The notes under the pieces: generated by a model
The model's input: only the letters and a program-made list of their open reading frames with translations
Told to the model about the DNA's origin: nothing
Database searches by the model: none
Source: an uncultured Cyclobacteriaceae bacterium
Lineage (GTDB): Bacteria > Bacteroidota > Bacteroidia > Cytophagales > Cyclobacteriaceae
Direction of reading: 5' to 3'
Assembly: GCA_905479015.1 (NCBI GenBank)
Contig: CAJQKV010000037.1
Coordinates: 51,238-115,237, forward strand
Length of the DNA stretch: 64,000 nucleotides
Shown here: positions 1 through 9,087 of the stretch, piece by piece
How positions within the stretch are numbered: position 1 is the stretch's first letter
How the letters are laid out: every line of letters starts with the position of its first letter
Position numbers and translations under genes: made by a program

Positions 1-492
1 CAACAAATGCCAAACACTTTCCATATAGTGGGCATCAAAGGTCATGTAAGGATTTTCTAAATCGACCCAATAGCCGATTTGACGGGTCAATTCATCCCAT
101 TCACTTTTGAACTTCATGACAGCCTCCTTACATTTCTTATTATAATCGGCTACGCTAATTTTTTTACCAATGTCGTCTTTTGTAATCCCAAGTTCCTTTT
201 CAACTTGTAGTTCAACAGGAAGACCGTGGGTATCCCATCCACCTTTTCTTTTGACCTGAAATCCTTTTTGAGTTTTATACCTACAAAAAATATCCTTAAC
301 AGCTCTGGCCATGACGTGATGGATACCAGGAGTGCCGTTGGCCGAGGGAGGTCCTTCAAAAAAAGTAAAAGAGGGGGCTCCTACTCGTTCTGTAATGGTT
401 TTGGAAAAGATATTGTTTTTTTCCCAAAAAGCACGAATTTCTTTACCTACTTCAGGGTAATTTGTTTGTTTATATTCGGGAAACTTGACCAT
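1..492 (-). CDS. ileS: Isoleucyl-tRNA synthetase, N-terminal part (runs off window)
   Basis: The reverse complement from the ATG at 492 reads without stop to the window edge, giving the first 164 residues of a class I aminoacyl-tRNA synthetase that charges tRNA-Ile. The HIGH-type ATP-binding motif appears as GIHH at residues 56-59 after FEGPPSANGTP. WDTHGLP (86-92) is the conserved block that follows in IleRS. The start is the first ATG and leads directly into the usual Bacteroidota beginning (MVKFPEYKQ). The KMSKS, editing and anticodon domains lie outside the window. ValRS is the main alternative, but the WDTHGLPVE and GKKI blocks are typical of IleRS. Confidence 0.93.
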   Translation of the reverse strand, partial: MVKFPEYKQTNYPEVGKEIRAFWEKNNIFSKTITERVGAPSFTFFEGPPSANGTPGIHHVMARAVKDIFCRYKTQKGFQVKRKGGWDTHGLPVELQVEKELGITKDDIGKKISVADYNKKCKEAVMKFKSEWDELTRQIGYWVDLENPYMTFDAHYMESVWHLL

Positions 493-531
493 CAAAAAAG
501 CTTATTTTTAATTTAAAATTCATGCCAGGGA

Positions 532-2898
532 TTATTTGATATCTTTTTTTCCTTCTTGAAATTCTGGAAATTGTTCAATAAGAGGATGTTTATTTGTATT
601 CCTTTTACCACTATCAAACTGGAGTAACAACGCGGGTAATACCGTCAGGTTAGTGATCATAGCAAATAATAAGGTGATCGATGTCAGCTTACCTAAAGCT
701 ACAGTCCCCCCAAAACCTGACGCGGAAAAAATCACGAAACCGCAAAAAAGAATGATAGAGGTATAAACCATACTTGCGCCCGTTTCTTTAAGACTGTTAC
801 TGATGGCTAAAGGCACATTAAATTTATTACTAAAAAGTTCTTGTCGGTATTTTGCTAAAAAGTGAATACTGTCATCTACCGAGATGCCAAAGGCAATACT
901 AAAAACCAAGGCTGTGCTGGGCTTCAAAGGGATACCAAAATAACCCATGATGGCACCCGTGATCAGGAGTGGGATCAGGTTAGGGATCAGTGAGATGATG
1001 ATCATTTTTGTATTTCTAAACAAGAGTCCCATGATTATGGCAATGACTAAAAAGGCAACCATCATCGAACTGATTAAATTATCAATCAAAAATTTATTGC
1101 CTTTGATAAAAGTAATGGTTGTACCCGTAACGGCTAGGTTCATTTTGGTGTCTGCGAAAAGGGATTCAATCTTGGGCCTTATCACCCCTGAAATCAGAGA
1201 GTCCATTTTGTTTGACCCTATATCAGCCACTTTTAAAGAGATTCTCATTTTCTGTTTATTTTCATCTACAAAATTTTGGGAAAAGCCTGCTTCATCGGGT
1301 TGCAAGGCTAAGTATTTGAGAATGAAACCTAGATCACGCTGATTGGGGAGGCCGTAAAAGTTTGGGTTTTGATTATAAAAAGCTTGTCTAGCAGCCTTAA
1401 TAAAGCTGACCAGTGATACGGGTTGAGATATGTAAGGAATCTCATCTAAAAAGGCCTCAAACTCATCGATTTTTTGTAGATTTTTTAAATTTTGAACCCC
1501 TTTTTTAGTTCCTGTGTCCACAATGATTTCTAGTGGCATGATGCCACTGAATTGAGCCTCAAAAAAATGCAAATCTTGAATCAAAGGACTGTCTTTAGCC
1601 AAATCATCAACCATGAAAGACACCGAATTAATCTTGGAGACGCCAATGACTGAAATCCCTATCGTAGTGATTGTAATCAGAAAGATTAAAATTCGCTTTT
1701 GATGAACCATAAAATCTAGGTAGCTCAAGAACCCAGCAATGAATTTGAAATTCAGATGTTTTAAATTTCTACTAGAAGGGGGTTTTAAGTAGGAATATAG
1801 GGCGGGGATAAGAATGATACTAACGACAAAAGTCGCCATAATATTGAGCCCAGCCACAATCCCGAATTCAGCTAAAATTTTAATATCCGTAACTATCAAA
1901 ACAAAAAACCCAACCGCAGTAGTGAAATTTGTAATGAGGGTAACGATGCCAATTTTCCTGATGATACTGGTCAATGCCCTTATTTGATCTCCATGACGCG
2001 CATATTCATGATGATATTTATTAAGCATGTACACACTGTTAGGTATTCCAATTACGACAATAATGGAAGGTAAAAGGCCCGTTAGCGCAGTAATTTTGAA
2101 TCCAAATAAAGAGACACAGCCCAGGGTCCAGACGACCATGGTTAAAATAACGATCAAAGGGAAAAAAACGGCCTTTAACGAACGAAAAAACATAAAAAGG
2201 ACAATACCTGTTATGATAATGGAATAAATTAAAAACCGGGTCAGCTCACTTTTGATAGTAACCATATTGGAGGAGCGGACGTAAGGTAATCCAGCAAAAT
2301 GGGTCTGAATGCCCGTGACTTCTTCAAAGTGTTGACCTGCCCTGACCAAATCAAAAATGAGTTCATTTCTATTTTCTGAATTAATGATCTCTTTGTCTAA
2401 GGTAACCAGCAATAGCGTAGCACCCGTTTGTTGGTTGATCAACTGGCCACTGTAAAATTTGAGGGCTAAAGCCTCTTTGAGTAAACTGTCTAAACTCTTT
2501 TGTTGCTCTAAAACGGGTCCGAAAAGGGGAGTAATATTGAATTTCTTTGCTACCCTATCTGCATCTAGCCTTTGTAAGGTGGGGATGCCTAAAACGGCAG
2601 TGACGCCCTGCAGATCTTTGAGTTCATCTGCAAGCGCACGGAATCGGTTGAAATTTTTGAGCTCAAAAAGGGTGCTGTCTTGAACGCCAATGGCCATGAT
2701 ATTTCCGTCTTCCCCAAAGAGTGTTTTAAAGGCCTGAAGATTTATCATTTCAGCATCATCCTCAGGAACCACGCTGGCCAAGTCATAAGAGATTTCTATG
2801 AATTGCAAATGGTATCCCATAAAGGCAGTTATTACACCAATCATGATGACTAATGCAAGCCTGAATTTAAGGATGATTTCAGCTATTAATTTCCACAT
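532..2898 (-). CDS. RND/MMPL-family exporter (Patched-like permease)
   Basis: A 788-residue integral inner-membrane protein with the duplicated RND layout. Each half has one membrane helix (about residues 7-27 and 405-425), a large periplasmic loop of about 190 residues, then a block of five or six helices. The helix-4 type motif appears in both halves: GIPNSVYMLNKYHHE in the first and GVSVDD-like GISVDDSIHFLAKYRQE in the second. The acidic pair in the second half is typical of proton-coupled members. This is the 'predicted exporter of the RND superfamily' group related to MMPL and HpnN. The substrate cannot be read from sequence; lipids or hydrophobic compounds are plausible. No membrane-fusion or outer-membrane partner is adjacent. 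It lies 40 bases from ileS on the same strand. Confidence 0.85.
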   Translation of the reverse strand: MWKLIAEIILKFRLALVIMIGVITAFMGYHLQFIEISYDLASVVPEDDAEMINLQAFKTLFGEDGNIMAIGVQDSTLFELKNFNRFRALADELKDLQGVTAVLGIPTLQRLDADRVAKKFNITPLFGPVLEQQKSLDSLLKEALALKFYSGQLINQQTGATLLLVTLDKEIINSENRNELIFDLVRAGQHFEEVTGIQTHFAGLPYVRSSNMVTIKSELTRFLIYSIIITGIVLFMFFRSLKAVFFPLIVILTMVVWTLGCVSLFGFKITALTGLLPSIIVVIGIPNSVYMLNKYHHEYARHGDQIRALTSIIRKIGIVTLITNFTTAVGFFVLIVTDIKILAEFGIVAGLNIMATFVVSIILIPALYSYLKPPSSRNLKHLNFKFIAGFLSYLDFMVHQKRILIFLITITTIGISVIGVSKINSVSFMVDDLAKDSPLIQDLHFFEAQFSGIMPLEIIVDTGTKKGVQNLKNLQKIDEFEAFLDEIPYISQPVSLVSFIKAARQAFYNQNPNFYGLPNQRDLGFILKYLALQPDEAGFSQNFVDENKQKMRISLKVADIGSNKMDSLISGVIRPKIESLFADTKMNLAVTGTTITFIKGNKFLIDNLISSMMVAFLVIAIIMGLLFRNTKMIIISLIPNLIPLLITGAIMGYFGIPLKPSTALVFSIAFGISVDDSIHFLAKYRQELFSNKFNVPLAISNSLKETGASMVYTSIILFCGFVIFSASGFGGTVALGKLTSITLLFAMITNLTVLPALLLQFDSGKRNTNKHPLIEQFPEFQEGKKDIK

Positions 2899-2911
2899 AT
2901 CAAATAGATCG

Positions 2912-2919
2912 CAAAGGTA
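2912..2919 (-). promoter_or_regulatory. Putative -7 element for the RND exporter
   Basis: The minus strand reads TACCTTTG, an exact match to the Bacteroidota -7 consensus TAnnTTTG. It ends 13 bases before the ATG at 2898, so the transcript would have a very short leader. No clear TTTG -33 box is present, so the call rests on one element and position. Confidence 0.45.
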
Positions 2920-3036
2920 ATTATTTTATTGAGTATGACGCAGTTCCATCATGACTGCTTTTATTGATTAATTCATATCGAGAAAATTACTGAATGTAAA
3001 GTTTTATTGAGGCCCTCAAAAATGGGAGCTAAAAAT

Positions 3037-4374
3037 CTAGTTTTTAATATTTCCTGAAATTATTTTATGCAAACGACTGGCATTTGAGTCAGTGAGACCT
3101 GAAATAAAGTCGAGCACTATGCGAAGGTTTTCATAGACAGACAATCGATCATTTGTCAGTTGTAATTTAAAGGAGTCAGGTAAAACTCTGTAAATTTTTT
3201 TATCCTTAGTTGAAACGAATTTAGGATTGTTTTTTATTGTAAATACCGCTTGACAGAAAGTAGCGGTAAGTTTTTCTATGATTTCATAACCCGCTACTTC
3301 CCTTTCGAGTACTTGTCGTGATTGATAAATGTATTCAACGGAGATTGAACTGATTTTTTCTAAGACGGGGGCCGAAGGGATTCTATCGGTCAAAGCATGA
3401 TCAAAGTCACCTGTCAACAGTTCAGCTTCTTTTGAGACAAAAACCGTTACTACTTCCTGAATAAGTTGATAAATAGCCATGGCTCTCAAAACACCTAATT
3501 TTTCGTTCAAGTCAACGATTTTACTTAGCTTTTCTTCAGAAAACTTAGGGCCTATAATCTCAGCCAACAAGTTTTTTGTTTGGTCAAATGAAATAAGACC
3601 CAGTCGTGTGGCATCTTCTAAGTCTATGATACTGTAACAAATATCATCAGCAGCCTCGACCAAAAAAGCTAGGGGATGTCTTAACCAAGTGGTTTCTGAT
3701 ATTTTTTTAAGTTGCAGCTCTTCAGCGATGGTTTCAAAATAGGTAAAATTATCATTAAAGAATCCATACTTGTGTTGGCTTTGCCGTGCGGGAACCTTTT
3801 TTGACGCACTACTTAAAGGGTATTTCGTAAAAGTAGCTAAGGTTGAGTAGGTTAAACTCAGACCTCCATGATTGGGATTGGTTAGAATTCTAAACCCCTG
3901 TGCATTCCCTTCAAAATTTATTAAATCTGACCATTCAGCGGGTTCGACCTTAGACTCAAAAAATCGGCCTTGCTCGGTATTCAAAAAGAAAGAGGAGATA
4001 CTCTGCTCTCCGGAATGCCCAAAAGGAGGATTACCAAGGTCGTGGGCCAGACACGCAGCGGATACCACATCTCCAAAATCTTGGTATTTAATTCCAGATG
4101 CTCGGAGGGCTTCATTGTTAGATAAAATGATTTTACCCACCTCTTTTGCCAATGACCGGCCCACACTCGAAACCTCTAGACTATGGGTAAGTCTACTGTG
4201 AACAAAGTCATCTTCAGGCATGGGAAAAACCTGTGTTTTGTCTTGAAGTTTCCGAAAGGGATGCGAGAAAATAATTCTATCGTAGTCCTGCTCAAATCGA
4301 CTTCTTGTTTGGGCGAGAGGTACGGATTTAGATATGCCAAATCGTTTTGCTGAAAATAAATTAAGCCAATTCAT
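3037..4374 (-). CDS. dgt: Deoxyguanosinetriphosphate triphosphohydrolase (dGTPase)
   Basis: A 445-residue HD-domain phosphohydrolase that splits dGTP into deoxyguanosine and triphosphate and so acts on the dNTP pool. The start of the family is clear: TRSRFEQDYDRIIFSHPFRKLQDKTQVF. Metal-binding residues are visible as H64 in HSRLTHSLEV and the H111-D112 pair in AHDLGNPPFGHSGE. The length is in the normal range for the cytosolic bacterial enzyme. It reads in the same direction as glyS, with about 250 bases between them that hold only a doubtful small ORF. Activity on other dNTPs is possible in this family, so substrate specificity is inferred. Confidence 0.93.
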   Translation of the reverse strand: MNWLNLFSAKRFGISKSVPLAQTRSRFEQDYDRIIFSHPFRKLQDKTQVFPMPEDDFVHSRLTHSLEVSSVGRSLAKEVGKIILSNNEALRASGIKYQDFGDVVSAACLAHDLGNPPFGHSGEQSISSFFLNTEQGRFFESKVEPAEWSDLINFEGNAQGFRILTNPNHGGLSLTYSTLATFTKYPLSSASKKVPARQSQHKYGFFNDNFTYFETIAEELQLKKISETTWLRHPLAFLVEAADDICYSIIDLEDATRLGLISFDQTKNLLAEIIGPKFSEEKLSKIVDLNEKLGVLRAMAIYQLIQEVVTVFVSKEAELLTGDFDHALTDRIPSAPVLEKISSISVEYIYQSRQVLEREVAGYEIIEKLTATFCQAVFTIKNNPKFVSTKDKKIYRVLPDSFKLQLTNDRLSVYENLRIVLDFISGLTDSNASRLHKIISGNIKN

Positions 4375-4404
4375 AGATCAGTGTTAGGGAATTTTGATTC
4401 AACA

Positions 4405-4626
4405 TTAAACACATATCATCATAAAATTTATAATTATAATGGGACATTTCTTGGGAGGCCTCAAATTTTTTTCTATTGCGACGGGAAAAAAAGCTTTAAT
4501 ATGAGTGCCTCCATAAGTTCTAAAAAAGGAATTTTGACCCTTTTGGATCCATTCCCTTTCAGAAAAAGTCAATAGTTCCCAAGTTTTCATGGCAGGCACC
4601 GAGAAAAGATCAGCTAAATAGGACAT
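4405..4626 (-). CDS. Doubtful small ORF after glyS
   Basis: A 73-codon ORF whose ATG (4624-4626) lies 3 bases after the TAG stop of glyS, so it could be translationally coupled. The first 50 or so residues have a protein-like mix (for example KTWELLTFSEREWIQKG), while the end is a run of hydrophobic residues typical of AT-rich non-coding sequence. I recognise no family. It may be a small unknown protein, the decayed 5' end of a lost gene, or chance. Confidence 0.25.
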   Translation of the reverse strand: MSYLADLFSVPAMKTWELLTFSEREWIQKGQNSFFRTYGGTHIKAFFPVAIEKNLRPPKKCPIIIINFMMICV

Positions 4627-4629
4627 TCA

Positions 4630-6177
4630 CTAAATGGATTTCAATAACTTTTTCAAGGTCACATTTTCCTCTAAAATACGTGTGATGTCTGATATGGGGA
4701 TACGTTCTTGCCTCATCGAATCTCGTTCTCTTATCGTGACGGTATCATCTTCAAGAGATTGATGATCAATGGTGATGCAATAAGGAGTCCCTACGGCATC
4801 TTGTCTTCTATATCTACGCCCAATGGCATCTTTCACATCATATTGTGCCATAAAATCGTATTTAAGTTCCTTAAAAATTTCTTGTGCTTTTTCAGGAAGC
4901 CCGTCTTTATTCATCAAAGGGAGTACTGCTACTTTTGAAGGGGCCAACGCCGCAGGTAATCTCAAAACAATGCGTTCAGAATGATCATCAAGGACTTCTT
5001 CTTGATAGGCTGAAGATAAGATGGCTAAGAACATACGATCCAAGCCGATGGAAGTTTCCACTACATAAGGGACATAAGATTCGTTTTCCTGTGGATCGAA
5101 ATAACGGAGCTTCTTTCCAGAGAGCGCTTCATGCGCCATCAGATCGAAATTTGTTCTCGAATGAATTCCTTCGAGCTCTTTGAATCCCATGGGGAATTCA
5201 AATTCAATATCGCAGGCCGCATTGGCATAATGGGCAAGGTTGAGATGATCATGGAATCGGTATTTCGCGGTACCTAATCCCAATGCGTTGTGCCAACGCA
5301 TACGTTGCAGCTTCCAGTGCTCATACCATTTCATTTCTTCACCAGGCTTGACAAAGAATTGCATTTCCATTTGTTCAAATTCACGCATTCGGAAGATAAA
5401 TTGTCGGGCAATGATTTCGTTTCTAAAAGCTTTACCTATTTGGGCAATTCCAAAAGGAGGCTTCATTCTACTGGATTTCTGGATATTAGAAAAATTAACA
5501 AAAATACCTTGTGCCGTCTCTGGGCGTAAGTAAATAGTATGAGCCCCTTCTGAAACTGACCCCATTTCGGTAGAAAACATCAAATTAAATTGTCTCACGT
5601 CCGTCCAGTTTTTAGTTCCCGAAACAGGATCCGCAATTTCGAGATCGACAATTAAGTTTTTAAAAGACTCAAGATCGTTTTCTGCAATCGCTGTTTTCAT
5701 TCTATTTTCTATAGACTGAATTTGTTCGCGATAGTTGACAACTCTGGGATGGGTACTTATAAATTGAGCTTCGTCAAAGTCCTCCCCAAATCTTTTGCGG
5801 GCTTTGGTCACTTCCTTATTTATTTTCTGCTCAATTTTCGCCATATGATCTTCAACGAGCACATCTGCGCGGTAGCGTTTTTTAGAATCTTTATTATCAA
5901 TGAGGGGGTCATTAAAGGCGTCTACATGTCCTGAGGCCTTCCATGTATTAGGGTGCATGAAAATAGAGGCATCTAAGCCGACAATATTTTCATTCATTTG
6001 TACCATTGATTTCCACCAGAATTCTTTGATATTATTTTTTAATAAGACGCCATTGGGGCCATAATCATAGGCAGCACTTAAGCCATCATAAATTTCACTG
6101 GACCCGTACACAAAACCATATTCTTTGCAATGTGCTGTGATTTTTTTTAAGGTGACTTCGTTTTCTTTTGTAGACAT
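4630..6177 (-). CDS. glyS: Glycyl-tRNA synthetase (single-chain, dimeric class II type)
   Basis: A 515-residue class II synthetase that attaches glycine to tRNA-Gly. It is the alpha2 type shared with eukaryotes and archaea, not the alpha/beta GlyQ-GlyS tetramer. Motif 1 begins near residue 20 with the GLSAAYDYGPNG block. Motif 2 includes FRNEIIARQFIFRMREFEQMEMQFF. Motif 3 is seen as ETSIGLDRMFLAIL. A His_anticodon-type C-terminal domain (KVAVLPLMNKDG onward) binds tRNA. An insertion with a charged coiled-coil character (about residues 110-180) is normal for the bacterial single-chain enzyme. The ATG at 6177 starts the conserved N-terminus. It ends with TAG at 4630-4632. Confidence 0.95.
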   Translation of the reverse strand: MSTKENEVTLKKITAHCKEYGFVYGSSEIYDGLSAAYDYGPNGVLLKNNIKEFWWKSMVQMNENIVGLDASIFMHPNTWKASGHVDAFNDPLIDNKDSKKRYRADVLVEDHMAKIEQKINKEVTKARKRFGEDFDEAQFISTHPRVVNYREQIQSIENRMKTAIAENDLESFKNLIVDLEIADPVSGTKNWTDVRQFNLMFSTEMGSVSEGAHTIYLRPETAQGIFVNFSNIQKSSRMKPPFGIAQIGKAFRNEIIARQFIFRMREFEQMEMQFFVKPGEEMKWYEHWKLQRMRWHNALGLGTAKYRFHDHLNLAHYANAACDIEFEFPMGFKELEGIHSRTNFDLMAHEALSGKKLRYFDPQENESYVPYVVETSIGLDRMFLAILSSAYQEEVLDDHSERIVLRLPAALAPSKVAVLPLMNKDGLPEKAQEIFKELKYDFMAQYDVKDAIGRRYRRQDAVGTPYCITIDHQSLEDDTVTIRERDSMRQERIPISDITRILEENVTLKKLLKSI

Positions 6178-6317
6178 GGGGGTAAAGAGAAAGGGATTAA
6201 AGGAGAAAATAAAATAATTACAAATTAAACTTGATGATTGCGCTCAGCTATTACATTAAAATCTCGAATTAGATGTATGCTAAAAGATTGCATTGAGATG
6301 AATTGAAATAGCAGATT

Positions 6318-8255
6318 TTATTTAATAAATTTAAATTCGAGGTCATCAAGGCTTTGGTTCAGTCCAACCACCGTTACCGTGTCATGTATACGCAGACGGG
6401 TATAACCATGAGAAATGATGGTTTGTCCTCCTCTGATGACGGACAAAATAATAACATCAGAGGGGAGTCGAAGATCTCTTAAATGGATTCCGTGGAGGTT
6501 AGGATTCAGTATTTCTATATCTCTTGTATCTTGATTTTGATCCATGCCCAGTAGCAATGAAGTGGCCTGAGGAGACCTCACAAAATGATCAAGTAAGCTC
6601 ACCATTGCTGTTGAGGGATCAATTACTTTGGCTTCGAGGTCCAAGAAATTTTTGGAATTGTAGCGATGATTTAGGCGGACGACCAACTCTCTGGTACCAA
6701 ATTCATGGTAGGCATATTCACAAATCAATAAATTAGCATCATCTGAAAGTAAGGTGACGACTATTTCTACATTGCTGAAATCAATTTCAGCGAGTTCATC
6801 CCTGTCAAGGGACTTCAAATAGAGAATACTAATATCGGTCGGATCATCAAAAGAATCTTTGTCTTTCAGGGTCGCGAGTTGGACCCGATAATTTTTTTTC
6901 ATGAGTTGTTGAGCAAGCGATACTGATTGGGGCTCAAAGCCAAAGATTAAAACTTCTTTGGTGATCTCATTGTTTTGATGCCCCCTTGTCCGGGCCTCAT
7001 TGACCTGATAAATGGCCCATTTGAAGAGCGGGGGGCCCACAAATTGATTGATCAATATCAATGCGAGTACAGCCGTTGAAAAAATGGCCCCCCATTCGGG
7101 GAATTGATTGCTGACTACCGTAGCTAAACCTAGGGTAACCCCGGCCTGGGTGATGTAAGACATCCATCCAATGCTGATGTGTTTTATGGGGTCTCCAGCG
7201 ATGAGCCCACCTCCAACAGAACCAAAGATCAATGCGATTAACCTTAAACTAAATAATAACAGGGCAACGGAGAGGACTTCTACAAATACAGATATATTTA
7301 AAGAAGCACCGGTCAAGGTGAAAAAGGCGACAAATATGTATAACTCTAAACTCCTGATTTGATTGAGAAATTCAGCTCTAAACTTAGAAAAATTAGTGAC
7401 ATAGAAACTGGCCAAGATGCATATTAATAGGGGTTCTAAAAACAAGGCATGACCCCATTTTTCTAAGCTAAATATGGCCAGCCAATCACTGGTCCAATAA
7501 GCACTGTAACCGATCAGAAGAATCAAGAAAGATTTGGTTCTTTTATGAATGCTCAATGAGAGGGCAGTTTTTAAGGCATACCCAACGACAAAAATTCCTA
7601 AAACAAATGAGATCAAGAACTCCGCCAAAACAATGATTATTTGAATAAAGTCAAAAGAGCTTTCTTTTAATACCGATTGGGTCAAAGAAAGGCAGATTGA
7701 AAACAGGATAACTACCAAAAAATCTTTCACCACGGTAACGCCCATCACCGTTTGGGTAAAAGGTCCCTTAGATCGAAGTTCATTGATAATGGCAATGGCC
7801 GAAGCGGGTGAGCTGGCGATGAAAATAGTGGCCATTAATGAAGATATGGCCAATACAACTTTGGTTTCTTTATTTGCTAAAAAAGGAATGTAGTCTGCGG
7901 CCAACCAAAGGGCGCCTACACCGATAATAAAAGTAATGAACAATTGGCCAAACGAATTCCATTTAATGCTGTTAATTTGTTTTTTAAGTTCTTTCAGATA
8001 CAATTCTGCCCCAGCCGCAAAAGCAATAAACCCCAGAGAAATATCGTTGATATATTTGAGATGAAACGGCGCGGCAATGGGAATTAAGTTCAATAAGTAA
8101 GGCCCTGTCAAAATGCCCATAACAATGAGGCCTGTGATCAGGGGCAAATGAATTTGTTGGAATAATCTGGCAAGCTGATTAGCAGAAATAGCCACGATGA
8201 TAAATCCAATGGGAAGGGTAAATACTTCCTGATATTTGGTAAATAATTCAAGCAT
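6318..8255 (-). CDS. Kef-type cation:proton antiporter with RCK domain
   Basis: A CPA2-family monovalent cation/proton antiporter. About the first 385 residues are a Na_H_Exchanger domain with some twelve membrane helices. They are followed by a cytoplasmic TrkA_N-like (RCK) region beginning around KEVLIFGFEPQSVSLAQQL and a TrkA_C-like module at the end (NLHGIHLRDLRLPSDVIILS). The RCK N-terminal glycine motif is degenerate (GFEPQS in place of GxGxxG), so nucleotide binding may be weakened. I chose the ATG at 8255 (645 residues); an in-frame TTG at 8270 would add five residues. It is divergent from the DUF547 gene with about 30 bases between starts. K+ or Na+ as substrate is inference. Confidence 0.85.
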   Translation of the reverse strand: MLELFTKYQEVFTLPIGFIIVAISANQLARLFQQIHLPLITGLIVMGILTGPYLLNLIPIAAPFHLKYINDISLGFIAFAAGAELYLKELKKQINSIKWNSFGQLFITFIIGVGALWLAADYIPFLANKETKVVLAISSLMATIFIASSPASAIAIINELRSKGPFTQTVMGVTVVKDFLVVILFSICLSLTQSVLKESSFDFIQIIIVLAEFLISFVLGIFVVGYALKTALSLSIHKRTKSFLILLIGYSAYWTSDWLAIFSLEKWGHALFLEPLLICILASFYVTNFSKFRAEFLNQIRSLELYIFVAFFTLTGASLNISVFVEVLSVALLLFSLRLIALIFGSVGGGLIAGDPIKHISIGWMSYITQAGVTLGLATVVSNQFPEWGAIFSTAVLALILINQFVGPPLFKWAIYQVNEARTRGHQNNEITKEVLIFGFEPQSVSLAQQLMKKNYRVQLATLKDKDSFDDPTDISILYLKSLDRDELAEIDFSNVEIVVTLLSDDANLLICEYAYHEFGTRELVVRLNHRYNSKNFLDLEAKVIDPSTAMVSLLDHFVRSPQATSLLLGMDQNQDTRDIEILNPNLHGIHLRDLRLPSDVIILSVIRGGQTIISHGYTRLRIHDTVTVVGLNQSLDDLEFKFIK

Positions 8256-8286
8256 ATTTGTATGAAGCAAAATTAAATATAAAACA

Positions 8287-9081
8287 ATGAAATTATTCCA
8301 AGGGGTCTATTGGGTAAGAATTTTCAAATTCTTTGTAATCATTCTGATATTACCAAGTTGTGCGTCAAAAAAAACACATGAAGCGGGAACGGAACCCATA
8401 AGTCATGAATTATGGAATGAGTTGTTAATAGAACATGTGGATACCTCTGGTTGGGTAAATTATCAAGGTCTTAAAGAAGATCCTAAAATTCTCCTTGATT
8501 ATTTAGCTCTTTTGAGCTCCAATCGACCCAATGAGGTGCATTGGAGCGGAAAAGAAAGGTTGGCTTATTGGATCAATCTATACAATGCGTTTACCTTAAA
8601 ACTGATCATTGACCATTATCCATTGGAAAGCATCAAGGAGATTGGAAGCAGGATTCAAATACCGTTTATCAATTCACCTTGGGACATTGAGGGTATTGAT
8701 TTTGGGGATGAAAAAATATCGCTTAATTACGTGGAGCACCAAATTCTCAGAAAATTTTTTAACGAACCTAGAATTCATTTTGCCATCAACTGCGCTTCAG
8801 TTTCTTGTCCTGCCCTAAGAAATGAAGCTTATGTGGCCTTTAAAATCGATGAGCAACTCACAGACCAAGCCCATAGATTTTTAAATGACCCTTCCAAAAA
8901 TGTCATTACTCCAGAGCGGCTGCGTTTATCCAAGATCTTCCAATGGTTTTCGGAGGACTTTAATGACCCTCAGACGCTTTATGAAAATCTTTCTTTGTGG
9001 TCGGGGATTCCCATTAATGATTATGCGACCTCTCAATTTATCGATTATGATTGGTCTCTTAATGAACAACCTAGGCCCTAA
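8287..9081 (+). CDS. DUF547-domain lipoprotein
   Basis: A 264-residue protein with a hydrophobic N-terminus and lipobox LPSC (Cys25), so it is predicted to be an exported lipoprotein. Most of the mature chain is a DUF547 domain: WVNYQGL, AYWINLYNAFTLKLI and HFAINCASVSCPALR are typical blocks, with the paired cysteines in NCASVSCP. The C-terminus (LRLSKIFQWFSEDF) is also as usual for the family. No biochemical role is established for DUF547, though the conserved Cys suggests a papain-like fold or metal site (inference). It is convergent with ugd, with only 6 bases between the stops. Confidence 0.85.
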   Translation: MKLFQGVYWVRIFKFFVIILILPSCASKKTHEAGTEPISHELWNELLIEHVDTSGWVNYQGLKEDPKILLDYLALLSSNRPNEVHWSGKERLAYWINLYNAFTLKLIIDHYPLESIKEIGSRIQIPFINSPWDIEGIDFGDEKISLNYVEHQILRKFFNEPRIHFAINCASVSCPALRNEAYVAFKIDEQLTDQAHRFLNDPSKNVITPERLRLSKIFQWFSEDFNDPQTLYENLSLWSGIPINDYATSQFIDYDWSLNEQPRP

Positions 9082-9087
9082 AAAGAT

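Noticed and set aside
947..1342. 131-codon frame opposite the RND exporter
   Set aside because: It is the antisense of a well-supported coding region, and the composition follows from that gene. The same applies to other long opposite-strand frames such as 9587-10063 and 41813-42226.
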